Source: JANXUF01 sp043747685 (GTDB lineage: Bacteria > Actinomycetota > Acidimicrobiia > Acidimicrobiales > Ilumatobacteraceae). From it: 64,000 bases of DNA. This document shows, piece after piece, positions 26,163 through 35,546 of this stretch. The stretch spans positions 1 through 64,000 of the forward strand of contig JAYTOR010000133.1 in assembly GCA_043747685.1 (NCBI GenBank). The letters run 5' to 3'. The position numbers and the translations under genes are program-made. Numbering within the stretch: position 1 is the first letter of the stretch; the number at the start of each line of letters is the position of its first letter. The notes beneath the pieces are model-generated. The model had not been told where the DNA came from, made no database searches, and worked only from the letters and a program-made list of their open reading frames with translations.

Positions 26163-27917
26163 ATGCAACGCAGCTTTGAACATGCACGCCCCTCCGGCCA
26201 TGGCCGCCGCTGGCGGGTCACCGCACCCTTCGTCGTCGGGGCGCTGGCTCTTGCGGCGTGCGGATCGAGTTCGACGAAGACCGCTCCGGCGACCACTACG
26301 CCGGCGACCGCCGGGTCCGGCGTCGCGACGGCAGCGGCCGGGTCGTCTGCGGCGGCGACCACCGCTGCCAGCGGCCCCGGAGCCGGAACCACTACTCCGG
26401 GGACGACTGCTGGCGGAGCAGCGACGACGGCCGGTGGAGTGGCCACGACGGCAGCGGCAGCGAAGAAGTGCGACGTTCCCGCCTCTGCAGCTGCGGCTGC
26501 GACTCCGGCTCCGACCACCGCACCCCCATCTGGCAGCGGCGAGTCCGTCGTCGTCGGAGCCGTCCTCGAACCGACCACCCTCGACATCATCCATGGCGCC
26601 GGCGCGGCGATCGATCAGGTGCTGCTCGACAACGTCTACGAAACGCTGCTCAAGTCCGACAAGGACGGCAAGATCATTCCTGGCGTTGCGAAAGACACGG
26701 TGTCAGCCGACGCCAAGACGATCACCCTCAAACTGCAGAGCGGTGTGACGTTCTCCGATGGCCACGTGTTGACCTCGGCAGATGTCGTCTGCACGCTGCA
26801 GGCATTCGCCGCCAAGGACGGCACCGGTGCCGTCCACCTCGCCTCGATCACCTCGGTGACGGCGACCGACCCCGGCACAGTGACGATCTCGTTGAGCAAC
26901 CCCGACAACGATTTGCTCTTCTACCTGACCCAGCGCGAAGGTGCCGTGATCGAGGCCAACGCAACCGGCTTGGAGAAAGGTGCGATCGGCACCGGGCCGT
27001 TCAAGCTCAAGGAGTGGAACACCGGCACGTCGATCACCCTCGTCCGTAACGAGTCGTATTGGGCCAAGAAGCCGCAGATCGCCGGAGTCATCTTCCGCTA
27101 TATCGCCGACCCGAATGCGGCGGTAAACGCCCTCAAGACCGGCGATGTCAACATCCTCACCAACGCCTCCGCCACGCTGGTCGATCCGTTGAAAGCGGAC
27201 TACACGGTCACCGACGGATCGTCGAACGGAGAATTCACCCTCGGCTTCAACAACGCCAAGCCGTACCTCTCCGACGTCCGTGTGCGCAAGGCGATCCGCG
27301 AAGCGATCGACAAGAAGGGTCTGCTGCAACTCGAGAACGGCTACGGCACGCTGATCGGCGGGCCGGTTCCGCCGACCGATCCGTGGTACGAGGACCTCAA
27401 CAACTTGGCACCGTACAACCCCGCAGATGCCAAGGCTTTGCTCACCGCCGCCGGTCACGCCACGGACTTGAACCTGACCTTCGTCTATCCCAACGTCTAC
27501 GCGGCGAATATCGCCGAGTACGTCGTGTCGCAATTGAAAGCTGTCGGGATCACCGTCACCGTCAAGACCGTGACGTTCGCCGACTGGTTCACGCAGGTCT
27601 ACACGAACCACGACTACGACCTCACCGCAGTCGACCATGCCGAGGCGCGGGACATGGGCAACTACGCCAACCCGAAGTACTACTGGCTGTACGACAGCCC
27701 GACGGTGCAGAAGCTGATGGCCAACGCCAAGACCGAGACGGACCAGGCGAAGTCGATCGATCTGCTCAAGCAGGCTGCGAAGCAGATCTCCACAGATTCA
27801 CCCGCTGACTGGTTGTTCCTGCTGCCCGACATTTCCGTCGCCCAGAAGAACATCAGCGGCTATCCGACGAACAACATCGACGCCCGCTTCGATGCATCCG
27901 GCATCGTCGTGAGCTAG
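26163..27917 (+). CDS. ABC importer substrate-binding lipoprotein, peptide/dipeptide family (SBP_bac_5)
   Basis: 584 aa. ATG 26163 preferred (AAGGTG at good distance); a GTG three codons earlier is possible. Lipobox LAAC with Cys33, then an 80-residue Ala/Thr/Gly-rich linker, then the SBP_bac_5 domain (VVVGAVLEPTTLDIIHG...). Typical landmarks: NVYETLLKSD, VTFSDGHVLTSADVV, IGTGPFKLKEW. Presents oligopeptides or related solutes to the permease. The first of five genes; a strong hairpin lies between it and the permease genes. Confidence 0.9.
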   Translation: MQRSFEHARPSGHGRRWRVTAPFVVGALALAACGSSSTKTAPATTTPATAGSGVATAAAGSSAAATTAASGPGAGTTTPGTTAGGAATTAGGVATTAAAAKKCDVPASAAAAATPAPTTAPPSGSGESVVVGAVLEPTTLDIIHGAGAAIDQVLLDNVYETLLKSDKDGKIIPGVAKDTVSADAKTITLKLQSGVTFSDGHVLTSADVVCTLQAFAAKDGTGAVHLASITSVTATDPGTVTISLSNPDNDLLFYLTQREGAVIEANATGLEKGAIGTGPFKLKEWNTGTSITLVRNESYWAKKPQIAGVIFRYIADPNAAVNALKTGDVNILTNASATLVDPLKADYTVTDGSSNGEFTLGFNNAKPYLSDVRVRKAIREAIDKKGLLQLENGYGTLIGGPVPPTDPWYEDLNNLAPYNPADAKALLTAAGHATDLNLTFVYPNVYAANIAEYVVSQLKAVGITVTVKTVTFADWFTQVYTNHDYDLTAVDHAEARDMGNYANPKYYWLYDSPTVQKLMANAKTETDQAKSIDLLKQAAKQISTDSPADWLFLLPDISVAQKNISGYPTNNIDARFDASGIVVS

Positions 27918-28016
27918 AACATTGGTTCGGACGCCGGCGAGATCATCGGTTCGAGGGATGCGCCGCGAGTCGGCCTTCGATCGGCCAGACTCATCGAGGT
28001 GATGTTCCCACAGTGT

Positions 28017-28058
28017 TGCCCCGCCCTGCCGTGGCACGCTCCCCGGCAGGGCGGGGCA
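28017..28058 (+). terminator. Strong GC hairpin between binding-protein and permease genes
   Basis: Perfect 15-bp stem TGCCCCGCCCTGCCG (28017-28031) / CGGCAGGGCGGGGCA (28044-28058), loop 12 nt. No T-run follows, so it may be a partial terminator or a 3' stabiliser, letting the binding protein be made in excess of the permeases. It lies 100 bp after the binding-protein stop. Confidence 0.75.
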
Positions 28059-28114
28059 CGCAGACGTGTCGATCGAGACGCGCCGGCGCACCATCGTGAC
28101 GTACCGGCTCGCCG

Positions 28115-29065
28115 ATGATTGCCTTCCTGGTGCGCCGCATGGTGCTCTTCGTGCTCTCCCTGTTCGTCGCCAGCATCATCATCTTCGTGCTGTTGCGTCT
28201 GGTTCCCGGCGATCTTGCCCATGTCCTCGGCGGCATCAACGCCACTCCGGAACGACTGGCGATCCTGCGCCACCAACTCGGCCTCGACCGTTCACTGTTC
28301 GCGCAGTACGGCAGTTGGGTCGGCCGGGCGGTTCATGGCGACTTCGGCAAATCGGCGCTCAATGGGCAATCCGCCGCTGGTGAACTCTGGAAAAAGCTTC
28401 ATCTCACCGGCCCGTTGGTCCTCGCCTCGACCGTCGTGTCGATCGTCGTCGCCGTCCCGCTCGGCATCGTCGCTGCGGCCCGGCATCGCACCGCAGATGG
28501 GGTCGTCCTGTCCGCTGCGAGTCAGCTCGGCATCGCCCTGCCGACCTTCTGGGTCGGCCTGATGCTGGTCGTCGTCTTCGCAGTCCACTGGAGGCTCTTC
28601 CCGTCTGGCGGATTCCCGATCAACGGTTGGTCGAACTTGCCGAAAGCTGTCAAATCACTGGTGCTGCCGACGATCACTCTGGCACTGTCACAAGGAGCGG
28701 TGCTCTTCCGATTCGTCCGTTCGGCAACGCTCGAGGTCCTCAACCAGGACTACATCCGCACCGCTCGCGCCAAGGGCCTGACCAAGACCCAGGCGTTGTG
28801 GCGGCACGGGCTGCGCAACGCCGCCATCCCGATCGTCTCGATCCTCGGTGTGCAGATCGCCAGTCTCATCGCCGGCGTCGTCGTCATCGAGCAGACCTTC
28901 GCTCTCGGGGGTGTCGGCTCGATGCTCGTCAAGGACATCGGCGACCGTGACTTCGAAAAGGTCCAGGGGACAGTGCTGCTGCTCGCTGTCTTCGTCCTGC
29001 TGATCGGATTCCTCGTCGACATCGTCCACCGTCTCATCGATCCCCGCCTGAGGGCAGCCGCATGA
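28115..29065 (+). CDS. ABC importer permease, DppB type
   Basis: 316 aa. Six hydrophobic helices, N-terminal MIAFLVRRMVLFVLSLF and the EAA loop RTARAKGLTKTQALWRHGLRNA, followed by FALGGVGSMLVKDI. First permease subunit of the peptide-type importer. ATG start; the next gene overlaps as ATGA. Confidence 0.9.
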   Translation: MIAFLVRRMVLFVLSLFVASIIIFVLLRLVPGDLAHVLGGINATPERLAILRHQLGLDRSLFAQYGSWVGRAVHGDFGKSALNGQSAAGELWKKLHLTGPLVLASTVVSIVVAVPLGIVAAARHRTADGVVLSAASQLGIALPTFWVGLMLVVVFAVHWRLFPSGGFPINGWSNLPKAVKSLVLPTITLALSQGAVLFRFVRSATLEVLNQDYIRTARAKGLTKTQALWRHGLRNAAIPIVSILGVQIASLIAGVVVIEQTFALGGVGSMLVKDIGDRDFEKVQGTVLLLAVFVLLIGFLVDIVHRLIDPRLRAAA

Positions 29066-29940
29066 GGCGAATCTGGGGATCGTGGACCGGGCGAATCGGG
29101 ATCGTGCTCGTCGGCGGGATGACCGCCGCCGGGGTGCTGTCGACCGTCTGGACACCATATGATCCGCACGTCCTGCTTCCCTCACAGCGTTGGAAGCCGA
29201 TCTCGTTCACGCATCCGTTCGGCACCGACGCCAGCGGCCGGGACCTGTTCTCGCTCGTCATCTCCGGTGCGTGGACCACCGCTCGCGTCGTCTTCCTGTC
29301 GACGGTGATCGCCGCTGTTATCGGCATGGTTCTCGGGATCCTCAGTGCCATCGCCCCCCGCTGGATCGGCGAGGCGATGGCCCACCTGATCGATGTGATG
29401 ATCGCTATTCCGGCGCTCGTGCTTGCGCTCGTGCTGGTCGCCGGGCTCGGTGGCTCGATCGTGACGATCTCACTCGCCATCGGTATCGCCTTCGGCATCG
29501 TCTTCGCCAGGGTCATCAGGGTCGAGGCTCACAAGGCATTGACGAACGACTACATCGTCGCCGCCCACGCCTCCGGAGCGTCGACCTGGCGGATCGCCTG
29601 GAGGCACGTCGTCCCGAACATCGCCCCGACGATCATCGTGCAGTTGTCGTTGATCGCCGCCTTGACGATCCTCACCGAGGCGGCGCTGAGCTTTCTCGGC
29701 CTGATGCCGCTGGCGACGATTTCGTGGGGCCGCATGCTGCAGGATCTGCAGAGCACGATGACGATCCACCCGCTCGCGCTGGTGTTCCCTGGTATCGCCG
29801 TCGTACTCGCGACCCTCGGGTTCAATCTCCTCGGAGACGGTGTCCGTGAGGCCCTCGACCCGCAGTTGAAAGCCCGCGGTGCTTCTGCGGCAATCGACCC
29901 GCTGCTCGCCCCGACCGCCATCGGCACGGACATGCCGTGA
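29062..29940 (+). CDS. ABC importer permease, DppC type
   Basis: 292 aa. N-terminal hydrophobic segment then HPFGTDASGRDLFSLVISG (OppC_N-type) and the EAA loop VAAHASGASTWRIAWRHVVPN; ends with the conserved ALDPQLKARGA. Forms the transmembrane pore with the upstream DppB-like subunit. Overlaps both neighbours (ATGA before, GTGA after). Confidence 0.9.
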   Translation: MRRIWGSWTGRIGIVLVGGMTAAGVLSTVWTPYDPHVLLPSQRWKPISFTHPFGTDASGRDLFSLVISGAWTTARVVFLSTVIAAVIGMVLGILSAIAPRWIGEAMAHLIDVMIAIPALVLALVLVAGLGGSIVTISLAIGIAFGIVFARVIRVEAHKALTNDYIVAAHASGASTWRIAWRHVVPNIAPTIIVQLSLIAALTILTEAALSFLGLMPLATISWGRMLQDLQSTMTIHPLALVFPGIAVVLATLGFNLLGDGVREALDPQLKARGASAAIDPLLAPTAIGTDMP

Positions 29941-30773
29941 CCCACATCGTCGGCGAACCTCGCCAGCATCACCCTGAACATGCGGCCCGCCTGTTGGAGG
30001 TCAGCGATCTGACCGTCAGGATCGGCGACACCACCGTTGTGGACCACGTGTCGTTCGCCGTCGACTGCGGCGAACGCCTCGGCATCATCGGCGAATCGGG
30101 CTCCGGCAAGACGCTCAGCGCGCTCTCCGTCATCGGCCTCACCCCCGACGTCGCTGATGTCAGCGGCAGCGTCCGCTTCGAAGGCGTCGAGTTGCTCGGC
30201 ATGCCGGACCGCCAAATCGCCAAGCTGCGGGGTGATCGGATCGCCACAGTCTTCCAGAATCCGCTGACATCACTGAATCCGCTGATGCGCGTCGGGCGTC
30301 AGATCAGCGAGACGCTGCGGATACATCGCGACATCGGTCGAGCGCAGGCGGCGAAAGCAGCCGTCGAACTCGCAGCACGGGTCGGCCTACCAGACCCTGC
30401 ACGCGCGGTGCGGGCCTATCCACATCAACTGTCCGGCGGGCAGCGCCAACGTGTCGGTATCGCCATCGCCATCGCCGCCAGGCCGCGCCTGCTGATCGCC
30501 GACGAGCCGACGACGGCGCTCGACGTCACCGTGCAGGCGGAGATCATCAGCCTGCTCGACGAGTTGATCGCCGACGAGGGAACAGCGCTGCTATTCATCA
30601 CCCACGACATCGCCCTGATCTCCCAAGTCGCCAGATCACTGCTCGTGATGCGCCATGGCCAAGTCGTCGAACAGGGTGGAGTCAACGATCTGATCCGCAC
30701 GCCGCAGCATCCGTACACCGCACAGCTGGTCGCCGCCGCACGAGCGACCTCGACTGATCGAGCATTGCCATGA
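29937..30773 (+). CDS. ABC importer ATPase, DppD type
   Basis: 278 aa, GTG start within GTGA. Walker A GESGSGKT, Q-loop VFQNPLTSLNP, signature LSGGQRQRVGIAIAIAARP, Walker B LLIADEPTTALD, H-loop FITHD. First ATPase of the importer. Shorter than typical DppD (~330 aa): the C-terminal [4Fe-4S]-type extension seen in DppD/OppD is absent. Confidence 0.9.
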   Translation: MTHIVGEPRQHHPEHAARLLEVSDLTVRIGDTTVVDHVSFAVDCGERLGIIGESGSGKTLSALSVIGLTPDVADVSGSVRFEGVELLGMPDRQIAKLRGDRIATVFQNPLTSLNPLMRVGRQISETLRIHRDIGRAQAAKAAVELAARVGLPDPARAVRAYPHQLSGGQRQRVGIAIAIAARPRLLIADEPTTALDVTVQAEIISLLDELIADEGTALLFITHDIALISQVARSLLVMRHGQVVEQGGVNDLIRTPQHPYTAQLVAAARATSTDRALP

Positions 30774-31585
30774 CCGAGCCATCGACCAGCTCCTCCGATC
30801 AGCCGCTGCTCGTCGCCGAGAACATCCATCGCCTGTATCGTCTGCCGCGTTCCTCACTGTTGGGTCCACGTTCGGAGCGCCACGCCGTTCGCGGGGTCGA
30901 CGTCTCGCTACACGCCGGCTGCAGCCTCGGCATCGTCGGCGAATCCGGGTCCGGTAAATCGACGCTGATCCGCGTTCTGCTCGGCCTCGACCGGCCGACC
31001 ATCGGCACGGTGCACTTCGAAGGCCGAGCGGTCGAGAAGGGCAGGCCGCGCTCGCTCCGGTGGTTTCGCCGGAAGGCACAGATCGTGCTCCAGGATCCGC
31101 TGAGTTCGCTCGATCCGCGCATGACGATCAACTCGATCGTCGCCGAGCCGCTGATCTGCCTCGACGTACCGGGTGACCGTCGCCAGCGTGTCGCCGAGGT
31201 GCTCGACGCGGTCGGGCTCGATGCCGGCATCGGCAAGCGATATCCGCACGAATTCTCTGGAGGCCAGCAGCAGCGCATCGCCATCGCCAGAGCGATCGCC
31301 CCGCGACCGGCACTACTCGTCGGCGATGAGCCGGTCAGTGCTCTCGATGTCTCGGTGCGCGTCCAGATCCTCGAACTGCTGAAACAGCTCGCCAAGGACA
31401 ACGACCTGGCACTGATCCTCGTGTCCCACGATCTCGGCGTCGTCCGTTACCTGTGCGACGAGGTGATGGTCCTGCACAACGGCGAAGTCGCCGAACAGGG
31501 CAGGACCGCAGACGTCTTCCGCTCCCCCAGCGATCCGTACACGCAGGCACTCCTGAACGCGGTTCCCCGCCTCCCCGCCGTCTGA
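30770..31585 (+). CDS. ABC importer ATPase, DppF type
   Basis: 271 aa. Walker A GESGSGKSTL, Q-loop IVLQDPLSSLDPR, signature FSGGQQQRIAIARAIAPRP, Walker B LLVGDEPVSALD, H-loop LVSHDLGVVRY. Second ATPase; completes a full five-gene importer. ATG overlaps previous stop (ATGA). A hairpin follows. Confidence 0.9.
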   Translation: MTEPSTSSSDQPLLVAENIHRLYRLPRSSLLGPRSERHAVRGVDVSLHAGCSLGIVGESGSGKSTLIRVLLGLDRPTIGTVHFEGRAVEKGRPRSLRWFRRKAQIVLQDPLSSLDPRMTINSIVAEPLICLDVPGDRRQRVAEVLDAVGLDAGIGKRYPHEFSGGQQQRIAIARAIAPRPALLVGDEPVSALDVSVRVQILELLKQLAKDNDLALILVSHDLGVVRYLCDEVMVLHNGEVAEQGRTADVFRSPSDPYTQALLNAVPRLPAV

Positions 31586-31603
31586 CACGCGCATCCGGCC
31601 GGT

Positions 31604-31641
31604 GTCACCGAATGTCGCCGATTCTTTGGACATGCGGTGAC
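31604..31641. terminator. Inverted repeat between convergent ABC ATPase and AAA+ genes
   Basis: GTCACCGAATGTC (31604-31616) pairs with GACATGCGGTGAC (31629-31641) at 12 of 13 positions around a 12-nt loop (GCCGATTCTTTG). The position between convergent genes suggests a bidirectional terminator; the T-tract is weak. Confidence 0.6.
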
Positions 31642-31674
31642 CCGGGCGAGAAATCGGGTTCGTGAACACCCCGG

Positions 31675-33483
31675 TCAGCCGTAGGAGCCGAGTTCTGCAG
31701 GTTTCAGCAGGCGGCCCATCTTGCGGTATTCGGCGGTGAGGCCGCGAACGACGTGACGCATCTCGATCGACGAATGTTCGGCCGCTGCCTGAAACGCTGC
31801 CTCGACGATGGCGTTGCGGATCGCTCCGCCGGCCAGTTCGAAACGCTCGGCAAGCCAGGCGAAATCCAGATCGCCGACCGGTGCGGTGATCGGCAGGTGC
31901 TGCAACCACAGGGCTTCGCGTTCGGCGACGCCTGGCGACGGGAAGTCGATGAGCGTGTGGATACGACGAACGAAGGCTTCGTCGATGTTCTTCTGGAAGT
32001 TCGTACCCATCACCACGATGCCCTCGTAGGTCTCCAAACGCTGCAAGAGATACGACACCTCGAGGTTCGAGTACCGGTCGTGTGAATCCTTGACCTCCGT
32101 CCGTTTGCCGAACAGCGAATCTGCCTCGTCGAAGAACAGCACGACATTGCCGACGGAGGCGGCGTCGAAGATCTGCTCGAGATGCTTCTCCGTTTCGCCG
32201 ATGTACTTGCTGACCACAGCGGAGATGTCGATTTTGAAGAGGTCGAGTTCCAACTCGCCGGCAACGATCTCCGCCGCCAGCGTCTTGCCGGTACCCGGTC
32301 CGCCCGAGAACAGTGCGACGATGCCGCGTCCCGTCGAAGCCGAGAACCCCCAGTCGTCGTAGACCTCGTCGGCATGTCGGTATCGCAGTACGATCCGCTT
32401 GAGTTGATCGAGGCGATCGGCGCTCAATACGATGTCGTTCCAGCCGCGACGGGGACGAATCCGCTTGGCGAGATTGACAAGCGGCCCGGCGAGCAGCCTG
32501 CGAACCGCAGCATCGAGATCGTCTCCACGCGCTGGAAACACGCGGCCGACGACCTCCAGCTGTTGCGCCGTGAGTCGATGCGCACGTGGTGCGTCGCCAA
32601 GCACGGCAGCCCATTCATCGTCGGTCGGACGTTCGTTGCCACCGTCGAACTCGACCCAACGCCGCTGCGGCATCGACTCGACCGCAAGTTCGTCTCGGAT
32701 GGTGAGCGCCCACGGAAGGTGGGTGGCCCTCTCGATCCATCGCCGTCCGATTTCAGGCAGATCGGCGTCGAGTTCCACGATGATGCCTGCACCGGTCAGC
32801 GTGGCCTCGCGGACCAGGGCCGCCCATCCCCGAGTGTCGTCCGGGAGCGGCGATACGAGGAACTCTGAGCCGGCGGCGCGACGAGCCGCCACTTGACGCC
32901 GTCGAACGCGATCTGGACCGGATACCACGACGAAGGCGTCACCACTCGGCTCTGTCGAGGTGATCATTCTCGCGCCAAGCGGCAGGTCGGGATCCGGAGC
33001 GAGGTTTCCGGCGAACGACCAGACGACGCTGGGGAGCAGCACGATCTTGCCGGTCGCCCACGGACCGTCGTGGACGATGTCGATGAAGCCGGCGCGCTGC
33101 AGACCTGAGCCGTGCCCGGCTGCCTGTGCGCATCGTTCGACACCGAGCATCTTCGCCGCTGTCCCGAGCATCAGGTGCTCGATCCGCGTACTGCCCTGCA
33201 ACGCCGCCAGCGCCGCTGCCAGCGTGGTGTCGAGTTCACAGGCGAGCAGCAGAGCGAGTAATTCCACTTCTGCGACGTCGAGGTTGGCGTTGAGCACCAA
33301 CGACGAGAACGCCTGGTGATCGCCGAGCGCCGCAATCATCGCCACCCTCGCCTCGTCGACCTCCACCTGCGCTGCAGCATGGCCGGCCGCGTGTTCAGGT
33401 CGTAACGCTTCGAGGAGCGCAGCGGCGAAGTTCACGAACGGGACGGTGCCCTGCGCTCGTTCAGTCCGCGCAGCGTCGCTCAC
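31675..33483 (-). CDS. AAA+ ATPase of the contractile-injection-system-associated type
   Basis: 602 aa, GTG start. A long N-terminal region (about 1-370) with a degenerate ATPase-like segment, then a classic AAA+ module: Walker A SGGPGTGKTLAAE (near 394), Walker B VVLFFDEADSLFG, sensor 1 MGTNFQKNIDEAFVRR with the arginine finger, and a C-terminal lid (AGGAIRNAIVEAAFQAA). This double-module layout is that of the ATPase of extracellular contractile injection systems (Afp/PVC/MAC-like). No sheath, tube, baseplate or tape-measure gene is in the window, so here it is orphan. Unfoldase/assembly function is inferred from the family. Confidence 0.8.
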   Translation of the reverse strand: MSDAARTERAQGTVPFVNFAAALLEALRPEHAAGHAAAQVEVDEARVAMIAALGDHQAFSSLVLNANLDVAEVELLALLLACELDTTLAAALAALQGSTRIEHLMLGTAAKMLGVERCAQAAGHGSGLQRAGFIDIVHDGPWATGKIVLLPSVVWSFAGNLAPDPDLPLGARMITSTEPSGDAFVVVSGPDRVRRRQVAARRAAGSEFLVSPLPDDTRGWAALVREATLTGAGIIVELDADLPEIGRRWIERATHLPWALTIRDELAVESMPQRRWVEFDGGNERPTDDEWAAVLGDAPRAHRLTAQQLEVVGRVFPARGDDLDAAVRRLLAGPLVNLAKRIRPRRGWNDIVLSADRLDQLKRIVLRYRHADEVYDDWGFSASTGRGIVALFSGGPGTGKTLAAEIVAGELELDLFKIDISAVVSKYIGETEKHLEQIFDAASVGNVVLFFDEADSLFGKRTEVKDSHDRYSNLEVSYLLQRLETYEGIVVMGTNFQKNIDEAFVRRIHTLIDFPSPGVAEREALWLQHLPITAPVGDLDFAWLAERFELAGGAIRNAIVEAAFQAAAEHSSIEMRHVVRGLTAEYRKMGRLLKPAELGSYG

Positions 33484-33541
33484 GGTGCAGACTATAGAGA
33501 CTTCGTCGCCCGGTATCGACGCCGGGACGATGAAGGCTGCA

Positions 33542-33913
33542 TCAGCCGGCCATCACCGGTGAACCGTGGTGGTGGACGAGCCTCCATTCACCGTCGGTGA
33601 GCACGAACATGTTCGTCGCCGCGACAGTGTTCGCTTCTGCACCCTGTACGAGGTTCTCGTCGAGCGTCACCCAGGCGACGCCACCTGCTCCTGCAACGAC
33701 CTCATTGGTGACGATGAACTGGTTGCGGCCGCTTCCGGAGAAGATCCGCCGCCACGACTCTTCGATGTGCTGCCAACCGCGGAGGATCGGCCAGCCGGGA
33801 TGGATGCAGACCGCCCGCTCGCTGTGCTCCCACAGCGAGCGCATCGCCGCCAGGTTGCGCGCCTCGTGGGCGTCGTAGAACGCCATATTGGCTGCCAGCA
33901 CGTCGTTGTACAT
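33542..33913 (-). CDS. SnoaL/NTF2-like (DUF4440-type) protein
   Basis: 123 aa from ATG 33913; an ATG at 33955 would add 14 residues. NTF2-like fold motifs: AANMAFYDAHEARNLAAMRSLW, CIHPGWPILRGW, and the C-terminal W-RLVHHHGSPV. Such small proteins are enzymes (isomerase, cyclase) or ligand binders. Function unknown. Its upstream end overlaps nothing once the MFS start at 34038 is accepted. Confidence 0.78.
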   Translation of the reverse strand: MYNDVLAANMAFYDAHEARNLAAMRSLWEHSERAVCIHPGWPILRGWQHIEESWRRIFSGSGRNQFIVTNEVVAGAGGVAWVTLDENLVQGAEANTVAATNMFVLTDGEWRLVHHHGSPVMAG

Positions 33914-34037
33914 CGCCTTGAATCTACCGAAAGCAGATCGGGTGATGGGTGTCATCCTCTGCTGCGCCGGCGCGACGTTTCAGCTATCGGCCCGGTCATC
34001 GCGCGGAAGCGGTGACCGAGGTGGCAGGCTGAACCTC

Positions 34038-35546
34038 GTGTCGAGCATCAGCACCGGAACCCCGACCGAGGTGGTGCGATTCGGCACGACATCAGGCAGA
34101 TGGGTACTGATCGGCATGGTCCTCGGCTCTGGGATGGTCTCCCTCGACGCCACCGTCGTCAACGTCGCGCTGCCGCGGCTCGGCGCGAGCCTGCACACCG
34201 ATTTCGCAGGCCTGCAGTGGGTCGTGAATGGATACACGTTGACACTGGCGTCGTTGATCCTGATCGGCGGCTCGCTCGGGGATCGACTCGGGCGACGCCG
34301 GGTTTTCATCGTCGGCGTGATCTGGTTCGCAGTCGCCTCGCTGCTGTGCGGTCTGGCACCGAACGTGCGGATGCTCGTGGCTGCCCGGATGTTGCAGGGC
34401 ATCGGCGGCGCGCTGCTGACACCTGGAAGCCTGGCGATCCTGCAATCGTCGTTCCATCCGGACGACCGGGCGAGAGCGATCGGCGCGTGGTCCGGGCTCG
34501 GAGGCGTCACCACCGCCGTCGGACCGTTCCTCGGAGGCTGGCTCGTCGACGCCGCTTCGTGGCGGTGGATTTTCCTGCTCAACCTGCCGCTCGCCGTGCT
34601 CGTCATCTGGGTCGCGGTCAACCACGTTCCCGAATCCCGCGCCGCTCCCTCCGACGGTGGAATCGACGTTCCGGGAGCGTCGCTCGGAGCGCTCGGTCTG
34701 GCAGGACTGACATGGGGGCTGATCGATCGGTCGTGGCCGATCGCCGTCGTCGGTGCCATCGGGCTACTGGCATTCCTGCTCGCCGAATCCCGACGCCGGC
34801 ACCCGATGCTGCCGCTGTCGATCTTCCGCTCCAGACAGTTCAGTGCCGCCAATCTCGTGACCTTCTTCGTCTACGCTGGGCTCGGTGCCGTGCTCTTCAT
34901 GATCGGGCTGACATTGCAGGAAGCACTGCACTATTCGCCGATCGAGGCGGGTGCATCACTGTTCCCCCTGACCCTCATCATGCTGACGTTCTCCGCCAAG
35001 GCCGGAGTGCTTGCGCAGAAGATCGGGCCCCGGGTGCCGATGACGATCGGCCCGCTGGCGGTTGCCGGCGGCCTCCTGCTGATGACCCGCATCGGGCCTG
35101 GCCGCAGCTACGCGGCCGGCGTGTTGCCCGGTGTGCTGCTGTTCTCGTGCGGCATCGCACTGACGGTTGCGCCGCTGACTGCGACTGTCCTCGCGGCTGC
35201 GAGCGACGAGCACTCCGGCGTCGCATCGGGAGTCAACAATGCCGTTGCACGGGTCGGAGGACTACTCGCCGTCGCCGCTGTGCCGATCGTCGCCGGGTTC
35301 CACCCCGGGGAATCGGTGACGCCGGCACTGCTCGTCTCCAGCTTCCACACGACACTCGTCGCCGCAGCATGCCTCGTTGCGCTCGGCGCGCTGATCGCCT
35401 TCACGGGTGTTCGCACCAACGTCCTGTCCGCAGCATCAGCCGATGACGCAGTGCCGTTCGAGGATCGCCAACCGTGCTTCCACTGCGGCACCGACGCCCC
35501 ACCACTCGCCATGTATGGCGCACCGAAGGAGACCACGCCGACATGA
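34038..35546 (+). CDS. MFS drug/solute exporter, DHA2 (EmrB/QacA) family
   Basis: 502 aa from GTG 34038 (VSSISTGTP). About 14 transmembrane helices; motifs LDATVVNVALP (helix 1), GDRLGRRRVFI (motif A), LTPGSLAILQSSF and GPFLGGWLVDAASWRWIFLLNLP (motif C). The hydrophilic C-terminus holds CFHCG, an odd Cys pair (CxxC) not usual for the family. Proton-driven efflux is the family role. The following small gene overlaps as ATGA. Confidence 0.88.
   Translation: MSSISTGTPTEVVRFGTTSGRWVLIGMVLGSGMVSLDATVVNVALPRLGASLHTDFAGLQWVVNGYTLTLASLILIGGSLGDRLGRRRVFIVGVIWFAVASLLCGLAPNVRMLVAARMLQGIGGALLTPGSLAILQSSFHPDDRARAIGAWSGLGGVTTAVGPFLGGWLVDAASWRWIFLLNLPLAVLVIWVAVNHVPESRAAPSDGGIDVPGASLGALGLAGLTWGLIDRSWPIAVVGAIGLLAFLLAESRRRHPMLPLSIFRSRQFSAANLVTFFVYAGLGAVLFMIGLTLQEALHYSPIEAGASLFPLTLIMLTFSAKAGVLAQKIGPRVPMTIGPLAVAGGLLLMTRIGPGRSYAAGVLPGVLLFSCGIALTVAPLTATVLAAASDEHSGVASGVNNAVARVGGLLAVAAVPIVAGFHPGESVTPALLVSSFHTTLVAAACLVALGALIAFTGVRTNVLSAASADDAVPFEDRQPCFHCGTDAPPLAMYGAPKETTPT

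Noticed and set aside
26090..26590. N-terminal extension of the 2OG oxygenase, rich in Ala/Val/Pro
   Set aside because: It is the antisense image of the lipoprotein linker of the importer gene. Its regular composition reflects low-complexity DNA, not a real domain.
28017..28058. The hairpin as an attachment site or small RNA gene
   Set aside because: No integrase, no tRNA end and no promoter nearby; a terminator-like or stabilising hairpin explains it.
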